DNA from: Bacillus mycoides
GTDB lineage: Bacteria; Bacillota; Bacilli; Bacillales; Bacillaceae_G
Assembly (NCBI RefSeq): GCF_001757995.1
Contig: NZ_LXLV01000062.1
Location: 248,001 to 312,000 of the forward strand
Direction of reading: 5' to 3'
DNA: 64,000 bases
This document shows positions 59,386 through 64,000 of this stretch, in pieces. The notes under the pieces were generated by a model. That model ran no database searches and was not told where the DNA came from. It was given only the letters and a program-made list of their open reading frames with translations. Position 1 is the stretch's first letter. Every line of letters starts with the position of its first letter. Made by a program: the position numbers and the translations under genes.

Positions 59386-59412
59386 ACCTTTTTTTCCTTT
59401 TCTCATACGATA
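59386..59412 (+). promoter_or_regulatory. SigK-type promoter of tgl
   Basis: AC at 59386-59387, 16 bp, CATACGATA at 59404-59412 matches the SigK pattern AC-N15/16-CATAnnnTA exactly. It lies about 35 bp before tgl. B. subtilis tgl is a SigK gene expressed late in the mother cell. Confidence 0.7.
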
Positions 59413-59446
59413 TTTAAGAATGTAACGTATAGGTGGGGATACTATT

Positions 59447-60277
59447 ATGATTGTAATAGGCCGTTCTATTGTACATCCTTATATCACAAATGAATATGAG
59501 CCATTTGCAGCTGAGAAACAACAAATTTTATCCATAATGGCAGGAAATCAAGAAGTTTATTCCTTCCGAACAGCTGATGAACTCAGCTTTGATCTTAATT
59601 TACGAGTTAATATTATTACTTCCGCGCTAGAACTTTTTCAAAGTGGATTTCAGTTTCGTACATTTCAACAATCTTTTTGCAACCCTCAGTTTTGGGAAAG
59701 AACATCCCTTGGCGGATTTCAACTACTTCCAAACATACCCCCTTCCATTGCCATCCAAGATATTTTCAAAAACGGAAAACTATATGGAACTGAATGCGCA
59801 ACCGCTATGATAATTATTTTTTACAAAGCATTACTATCATTGTATGAGGAAAAAACTTTCAACCGTCTATTTGCAAACCTTTTACTTTATACCTGGGACT
59901 ACGATCATGATTTAAAGCTCATAACAAAAACGGGTGGCGATCTTGTTCCAGGCGATCTTGTTTACTTTAAAAATCCACAAGTGAATCCAGCTACGATCGA
60001 GTGGCAAGGAGAAAACACAATCTATTTAGGAAATTTCTTTTTTTACGGACATGGCGTAGGTGTAAAAACAAAAGAAGAAATTATCTACTCATTAAATGAA
60101 CGACGAGTCCCTTATGCATTTATTTCGGCTTTCTTGACTGATACTATTACCCGTATCGATAGTCGTATGATGAGCCACTACAGTTCGCCTAACACACCAC
60201 AAACATCAATAGGCTTTATTCCTATTAGAGATGATGCAATCGTTGCAACAGTCGGACATACAACTACAATCTATTAA
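59447..60277 (+). CDS. tgl: Spore coat protein-glutamine gamma-glutamyltransferase Tgl
   Basis: Transglutaminase that forms epsilon-(gamma-glutamyl)lysine crosslinks in the spore coat. The 276-aa protein, longer than the 245 aa of B. subtilis by a C-terminal part, has the catalytic Cys117 in [14 protein letters not shown] and the His/Asp-containing [27 protein letters not shown] lies upstream of the ATG. A SigK-type promoter precedes it and a strong hairpin follows. Confidence 0.93.
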   Translation: MIVIGRSIVHPYITNEYEPFAAEKQQILSIMAGNQEVYSFRTADELSFDLNLRVNIITSALELFQSGFQFRTFQQSFCNPQFWERTSLGGFQLLPNIPPSIAIQDIFKNGKLYGTECATAMIIIFYKALLSLYEEKTFNRLFANLLLYTWDYDHDLKLITKTGGDLVPGDLVYFKNPQVNPATIEWQGENTIYLGNFFFYGHGVGVKTKEEIIYSLNERRVPYAFISAFLTDTITRIDSRMMSHYSSPNTPQTSIGFIPIRDDAIVATVGHTTTIY

Positions 60278-60306
60278 AAAAACGCCTACATGTGTAGGCG
60301 TTTTTT
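60276..60306. terminator. Bidirectional terminator between tgl and the SR1P genes
   Basis: AAAAACGCCTACA/TGTGTAGGCGTTTTT, with A and T runs on both sides, ends tgl and also the converging SR1P transcript. Confidence 0.88.
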
Positions 60307-60314
60307 CTTAATTA

Positions 60315-60443
60315 TTAAGCTTTTGTATGTTCTTTATGGTCACATTCGCAATGAGATCCACATTTCCCGTAAAGTACTGTCGTTTTCTCATCTTCAAAAT
60401 GTCCGATTGTTCCTTCACATACTTGGCATACGATTGTTCCCAT
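60315..60443 (-). CDS. SR1P-type small peptide, copy 1
   Basis: The 42-aa peptide starts MGTIVCQVCEGTIGHFEDEK and ends CGSHCECDHKEHTKA. It resembles SR1P, the peptide of the dual-function B. subtilis RNA SR1, which binds GapA and stabilises gapA mRNA. The CQxC and CGxxCxC cysteines suggest metal binding; one residue is inserted in the second cluster relative to copy 3. GGGGG lies eight bases before the ATG. SR1 lies between pdhD and speA in B. subtilis, the same interval. Confidence 0.85.
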   Translation of the reverse strand: MGTIVCQVCEGTIGHFEDEKTTVLYGKCGSHCECDHKEHTKA

Positions 60444-60487
60444 TTTCATTTCCCCCTGAGTTTTAAGAATAATCTACTTATATATGA

Positions 60488-60616
60488 TTAAGCTTTCGCA
60501 TTGTCTCTACTAGCACAGTCACAATTTGAACCACATTTTCCGTAAAGTACTGTCGTTTTCTCATCTTCAAAATGTCCGATTGTTCCTTCACATACTTGGC
60601 ATACGATTGTTCCCAT
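60488..60616 (-). CDS. SR1P-type small peptide, copy 2
   Basis: A 42-aa peptide identical to copy 1 over its first 30 residues and then diverging (CGSNCDCASRDNAKA). The leader CTTAGGGGGAAAAATG matches copy 3. The near-identity of DNA with copy 1 across the first two-thirds implies a recent duplication or gene conversion. No promoter or terminator was seen between copies. Confidence 0.85.
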   Translation of the reverse strand: MGTIVCQVCEGTIGHFEDEKTTVLYGKCGSNCDCASRDNAKA

Positions 60617-60675
60617 TTTTCATTTCCCCCTAAGTTTATGGTCCTAAAAACTTTTAGCTGTCCATTTCCTATCAA

Positions 60676-60804
60676 TTATTGGGCTTTTGTATGTTCTGTG
60701 TGCTCACATCCGCAAGATCCACATTTCCCGTAAAGTACCGTTACTTTCTCATCTTCGAAGTGTGCAATTGTACCTTCACAATCTTGACATACGATTGTTC
60801 CCAT
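60676..60804 (-). CDS. SR1P-type small peptide, copy 3 (promoter-proximal)
   Basis: The 42-aa peptide starts MGTIVCQDCEGTIAHFEDEK and ends CGSCGCEHTEHTKAQ. Its CGxCxC spacing is the one of B. subtilis SR1P, so it is probably the ancestral copy. It is first after the promoter at 60868-60896. A small AAGTTT/AAACTT stem in the leader precedes the GGGGG ribosome site, also present before copy 2. Confidence 0.88.
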   Translation of the reverse strand: MGTIVCQDCEGTIAHFEDEKVTVLYGKCGSCGCEHTEHTKAQ

Positions 60805-60842
60805 TTTTCATTTCCCCCTAAGTTTATAATCCCAAAAACTTT

Positions 60843-60896
60843 TGTAACCGCTTAACTTTCTGTCTTTATTGTAATATGTTATACTTTTTACGTCAA
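60843..60896 (-). promoter_or_regulatory. SigA promoter of the SR1P array with a cre-like site
   Basis: On the minus strand TTGACG (60891-60896), 17 bp, TACAAT (60868-60873). GTTAAGCGGTTACA (60843-60856) just downstream matches the CcpA cre pattern TGnAAnCGnWnnCA at 8 of 10 fixed positions and would lie in the first transcribed bases. In B. subtilis SR1 is repressed by CcpN and CcpA under glycolytic conditions, so carbon control is expected. Confidence 0.6.
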
Positions 60897-60954
60897 TAGG
60901 TTTTTAGTATAACACATTGAATATTTTAAAATTAAATTAGTATGAGATATTAAC

Positions 60955-60993
60955 ACAAAAAAACAGCCATATCTCATACGTACGACTGTTTCT
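60955..60993 (-). terminator. Terminator after the DUF3055 gene
   Basis: An AAACAGTC/GGCTGTTT stem with a long partly paired loop is followed by seven T on the minus strand. The stem is weak but the position is right. Confidence 0.55.
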
Positions 60994-60999
60994 TGTTAA

Positions 61000-61296
61000 T
61001 TATTCTTCATACTCCGCATGCAAAGAAGTAGATGGAACAAGAAATTTAAAAAACTGAGCTAACTCCTCCGCTTCCTCTTCCGATCCTAACTTAAAAGTTT
61101 CTTGTATATATGGAACATTTTCTACATCATCTCGCCCAAGCAAAGTAGATCTCCCTGTTTGCATACAAACAATAAGCGGCTTTCCAAAAAACATATTTGT
61201 ATAAATAACTCCAAAATCATAACGTGTATCATGCGTCATAAATCCTAAAAATCGTACCTTCACACTTTCATGCTCATCATACAATTTTTCAAACAT
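61000..61296 (-). CDS. DUF3055-like protein
   Basis: A 98-aa soluble protein that begins MFEKLYDEHESVKVRFLGFM, with YDFGVIYTNMFFGKPLIVCM and LLGRDDVENVPYIQETFKLG. I associate it with DUF3055, a Firmicutes family of unknown function. The ATG at 61296 follows AAGGTGG; an upstream 17-codon extension is not supported. Confidence 0.75.
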   Translation of the reverse strand: MFEKLYDEHESVKVRFLGFMTHDTRYDFGVIYTNMFFGKPLIVCMQTGRSTLLGRDDVENVPYIQETFKLGSEEEAEELAQFFKFLVPSTSLHAEYEE

Positions 61297-61429
61297 CAGT
61301 TTCCACCTTTCTAAACAACACTTCCTACTCAATAATATATTAAACAAAAAAAGTAATACTCCTTTTAATTGTCAAAAAATTCAGTAGGATGTAGAATGAT
61401 ATTATTCTACTAAGCTAGGGGGAATTTGT

Positions 61430-61822
61430 ATGCAACACGCCTTTATCACACTTGTACCTAAATCCAATCAACAATCTGTTTCAATAGAGGATGTAAAACA
61501 CCTTTTTCATAATTATAAAACCGTTACTTCCAAGACTGGTGATCAAATTAATTATTCTTATACAAATACAGCTTTTCCTTATGAAATATTAGATACATCA
61601 GCAACAACATTAAAGCTCCAATCAAGTCACGATCGATATGATTCTATTTATGTAGGGATTGGAATAGAAAAGGAACAATCTTTCATTCAAGTTTCTTTAC
61701 CTACTACAGCAACATTTGGTGATAAGGGAAAAGCAAATGAATTTAGCCGTTTTCTAGCGAAGAAATTAGAAGGAGAGTTACAACTATTTAATGGAAGAAC
61801 AATGTATTTCTATAAACGTTAA
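61430..61822 (+). CDS. DUF1885-like protein
   Basis: A 130-aa soluble protein beginning QHAFITLVPKSNQQSVSIED with a middle FPYEILDTSATTLKLQSSHD and IYVGIGIEKEQSFIQVSLP. It is probably DUF1885; no function is known. GGGGG lies upstream of the ATG. It is divergent from the DUF3055 gene and converges closely (2 bp) on the next. Confidence 0.65.
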   Translation: MQHAFITLVPKSNQQSVSIEDVKHLFHNYKTVTSKTGDQINYSYTNTAFPYEILDTSATTLKLQSSHDRYDSIYVGIGIEKEQSFIQVSLPTTATFGDKGKANEFSRFLAKKLEGELQLFNGRTMYFYKR

Positions 61823-61823
61823 T

Positions 61824-62051
61824 TTAAAAAATAGAGAATAGAATTAAAAAGAGTATACAATTCGAACATGTAAGTAATAAAGCCTGCTTCCTTACGTGTA
61901 ATAGAAAACATGCAATTACATATGCTAAATAAAGAAATACGAAAAAGAGAATTACTTTATAATGAAACTTATCACCATTCGATAATGTTAATACAACGGA
62001 AAAACCACTCCATAATAAAAAATGATAAAATATAACATGTAATATTTTCAT
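61824..62051 (-). CDS. Small integral membrane protein, 75 aa
   Basis: Three hydrophobic segments (IFYHFLLWSGFSVVLTLS, VILFFVFLYLAYVIACFLLH, ALLLTCSNCILFLILFSIF) leave little soluble sequence. The ribosome site AAGGAGAAGG is good. I recognise no family, and it ends 2 bp from the converging DUF1885 gene. It may be a local lineage gene. Confidence 0.6.
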   Translation of the reverse strand: MKILHVIFYHFLLWSGFSVVLTLSNGDKFHYKVILFFVFLYLAYVIACFLLHVRKQALLLTCSNCILFLILFSIF

Positions 62052-62215
62052 GGAACCTTCTCCTTTGACATGCTCTATTTTATTAATATATGGGATTAAG
62101 TTTGAATCAATTACATATTATACAACGGCATATATTCTAACGATTCATTTAAAGTATTATATATTCATTCGACAAGTACATATAAAGACCTTGCAAGTCA
62201 TTTTATGAAAATAAA

Positions 62216-62250
62216 AATAACCCATCTCTTTAAATAAGAGATGGGCTATT
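62216..62250 (-). terminator. Terminator of the pdh operon
   Basis: The inverted repeat AATAACCCATCTCTT/AAGAGATGGGCTATT with a 5-nt loop follows pdhD; the minus-strand end is AT-rich. Confidence 0.82.
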
Positions 62251-62263
62251 TACATTACTTAAA

Positions 62264-63676
62264 TTATTTTACAATGTGAATTGGCATTCCAAGAGCAACT
62301 TCAGCTGCTTCCATTGTGATTTCACCTAATGTTGGGTGAGCATGGATTGTTTGAGCGATATCTTCAGCTGTCATTCCAGCTTCGATAGCTAAACCAATCT
62401 CAGAGATAATATCAGAAGCACCTGCACCTGCAACTTGTGCACCTACAAGAAGACCATCTTCTTTACGTGTTACAAGTTGTAAGAAACCGTCAGTGCTGTT
62501 TAATGATAACGCACGACCGTTTGCAGCGAATGGGAACTTAGATACAGCTACTGTCATTCCTGCTTCTTCAGCTTGTTTCTTAGTGTAACCAACAGATGCT
62601 AATTCTGGATCAGTGAAGCATACTGCAGGAATTCCGATGTAATCGATTGCTGATGCATGGCCACTAATTACTTCAACAGCTACTTTACCTTCGTAAGAAG
62701 CTTTGTGAGCTAATGGTGGTCCAGGAACGATATCACCGATTGCATAGATGTTTGGTACGTTTGTACGACATTGCTCATCGATTTCGATGATGCCGCGGTC
62801 AGTCATTTTAACTCCAACTTGCTCAAGACCGATTTCTTGAGTGTTTGGACGACGACCTACAGTTACTAATACGTAATCTGCTTCTACAGTTTGGATTTCA
62901 CCTTTAACTTCAAAGCTAACTTTTACGCCAGTTTCTGTTTCTTCAACGCCTTTAGCCATAGCTTTTGTATGGATATTTACGTTACCTTTCTTTTGAAGAG
63001 CACGTTTAACAACAGAGCTCATAGCTTTTTCGAAACCAGCTAAGATTTCGTCGCCAGCTTCTACTACAGTAACTTCTGTACCGAAGTTAGCATATGCAGT
63101 ACCTAATTCCATACCGATGTAACCGCCGCCGATTACAACAAGTTTTTTAGGAATTTCAGGTAAGCTTAAAGCACCTGTAGAGTTGATAACACGTTTAGAG
63201 TATTTGAATCCAGGAATTTCGATTGGTGTAGAACCAGTTGCAAGAACAGCATTTTTAAACGTATAAGTTTGTGCTGCATCTTCAGTCATTACGCGTAATG
63301 TGTTAGCATCTACGAAGTAAGCTTCACCGCGAATGATTTCAACTTTGTTACCTTTAAGAAGGCCTTCAACACCGCCAGTTAATTTCTTAACTACGCCGTT
63401 TTTCCATTCTTGAACTTTTGTAAAGTCAACTTTTACGTTCTCTGCAGTGATACCCATGTCATCAGAATGCATTGCATTCTCATAACGATGACCTGCATTG
63501 ATTAACGCTTTTGAAGGAATACATCCAACGTTTAAGCATACGCCACCAAGGTTAGCTTTTTCAATAATTGCTACCTTTTGACCTAATTGTGCTGCACGAA
63601 TTGCCGCAACGTATCCACCAGGACCTGCACCAACAACGACTGTATCTAATTCAATTGGGAAATCTCCTACTACCAT
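62264..63676 (-). CDS. pdhD: Dihydrolipoyl dehydrogenase (E3 of pyruvate dehydrogenase)
   Basis: Flavoenzyme that reoxidises lipoamide in pyruvate dehydrogenase and related complexes. The 470-aa protein has the FAD motif [19 protein letters not shown], the redox disulfide [13 protein letters not shown] (Cys47, Cys52), the NAD motif [36 protein letters not shown] and the C-terminal active-site His in HAHPTLGE. It starts 5 bp after pdhC and ends in a terminator, as the last gene of pdhABCD. Confidence 0.98.
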   Translation of the reverse strand: MVVGDFPIELDTVVVGAGPGGYVAAIRAAQLGQKVAIIEKANLGGVCLNVGCIPSKALINAGHRYENAMHSDDMGITAENVKVDFTKVQEWKNGVVKKLTGGVEGLLKGNKVEIIRGEAYFVDANTLRVMTEDAAQTYTFKNAVLATGSTPIEIPGFKYSKRVINSTGALSLPEIPKKLVVIGGGYIGMELGTAYANFGTEVTVVEAGDEILAGFEKAMSSVVKRALQKKGNVNIHTKAMAKGVEETETGVKVSFEVKGEIQTVEADYVLVTVGRRPNTQEIGLEQVGVKMTDRGIIEIDEQCRTNVPNIYAIGDIVPGPPLAHKASYEGKVAVEVISGHASAIDYIGIPAVCFTDPELASVGYTKKQAEEAGMTVAVSKFPFAANGRALSLNSTDGFLQLVTRKEDGLLVGAQVAGAGASDIISEIGLAIEAGMTAEDIAQTIHAHPTLGEITMEAAEVALGMPIHIVK

Positions 63677-63681
63677 TGTTA

Positions 63682-64000
63682 TTACGCCTCCATTACTAAT
63701 AATTGTGGGTCATTCAATAGACGTTTAATTTGGTTTAATGCTTTTTGAGCAGTTGCGCCGTCAATTAAACGATGGTCAAAGCTTAGAGATAATGCTAATA
63801 CTGGAGCTGCAACGATTTCACCGTTTTTCACAACTGGTTTCTCAGCGATACGGCCGATACCAAGGATTGCTACTTCTGGGTGATTGATAACTGGAGTGAA
63901 CCATTGTCCACCTGCAGAACCAATGTTTGTAATTGTGCAAGAAGCACCTTTCATTTCAGTTGGAGCTAAACGACCGTCACGTGCTTTACCAGCAAGTTCA
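63682..64000 (-). CDS. pdhC: Dihydrolipoyllysine acetyltransferase (E2), C-terminal part
   Basis: Only the last 105 codons of the E2 acetyltransferase are in the window; the gene continues past the edge. The fragment covers the end of the catalytic domain: [33 protein letters not shown], and the active-site [14 protein letters not shown]. It lies 5 bp upstream of pdhD. Confidence 0.95.
   Translation of the reverse strand, partial: ELAGKARDGRLAPTEMKGASCTITNIGSAGGQWFTPVINHPEVAILGIGRIAEKPVVKNGEIVAAPVLALSLSFDHRLIDGATAQKALNQIKRLLNDPQLLVMEA

Overview
The window is chromosomal DNA from a low-GC, spore-forming Firmicute of the Bacillus cereus group. The evidence is gene order matching the B. subtilis spoIIG-dcw-ylb-cta-yla-ykt-pdh region, a complete set of sporulation genes, and at least two TTTAT-flanked bcr1-type repeats, a family I know only from the B. 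cereus group. The species cannot be fixed from this window. No phage, IS element, CRISPR array, rRNA or tRNA gene was seen, and no gene is clearly broken.

Layout. 1-2.2 kb: the spoIIGA-sigE-sigG early-sporulation sigma cluster, read leftwards, with sigG cut by the window edge. 2.6-19.3 kb: the division and cell-wall cluster, also leftwards, in transcription order rsmH, ftsL, pbpB, spoVD, murE, mraY, murD, spoVE, murG, murB, divIB, ftsA, ftsZ. mraZ is not at its head and the ylxW/ylxX/sbp genes are not between divIB and ftsA. 19.6-34.4 kb: bshC, panE and the ylb region (ylbP, gerR, rpmF, ylbN, tmcAL, ylbL, ylbK, ylbJ, coaD, rsmD, a CsfG-like forespore RNA, ylbG, ricF, ylbE, ylbD, ylbC). 34.6-43.7 kb: a YugN-like gene, formamidase amiF, a full bcr1 element and the cytochrome caa3 oxidase genes (ctaC-ctaG with heme genes ctaB and ctaA). 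43.8-57.5 kb: pyc, ftsW, ylaN, ylaL, phoH, ylaI, ylaH, typA, ylaF, an IMPase gene (yktC), yktB, yktA and small unknowns. 57.7-64 kb: speA, spore transglutaminase tgl, three tandem SR1P-type genes, two DUF genes, a small membrane protein, pdhD and the end of pdhC.

How it fits together. Peptidoglycan precursors are made by MurB, MurE, MurD, MraY and MurG and polymerised by SEDS/PBP pairs: FtsW or SpoVE with PBP2B or SpoVD, organised by FtsA/FtsZ/DivIB/FtsL. Vegetative and sporulation versions are interleaved. Most regulatory candidates seen lie in or near this cluster: a Spo0A-type spoIIG promoter with a 22-bp spacer, a SigH-like ftsAZ promoter, a Spo0A box before rsmH and a start-codon-sequestering hairpin at spoVD. 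The respiratory block (caa3 oxidase, heme A synthesis), pyruvate carboxylase and pyruvate dehydrogenase are central aerobic carbon metabolism.

Strongest observations: (1) tmcAL has no ATG/GTG/TTG start that keeps its nucleotide-binding motif and appears to begin at AUA; (2) the SR1P gene is present in three tandem copies; (3) the spoVD start codon lies in a perfect 14-bp hairpin whose 5' arm would be missing from a SigE-initiated transcript; (4) bcr1 hairpins recur with compensatory stem changes, including possible decayed or minimal copies.
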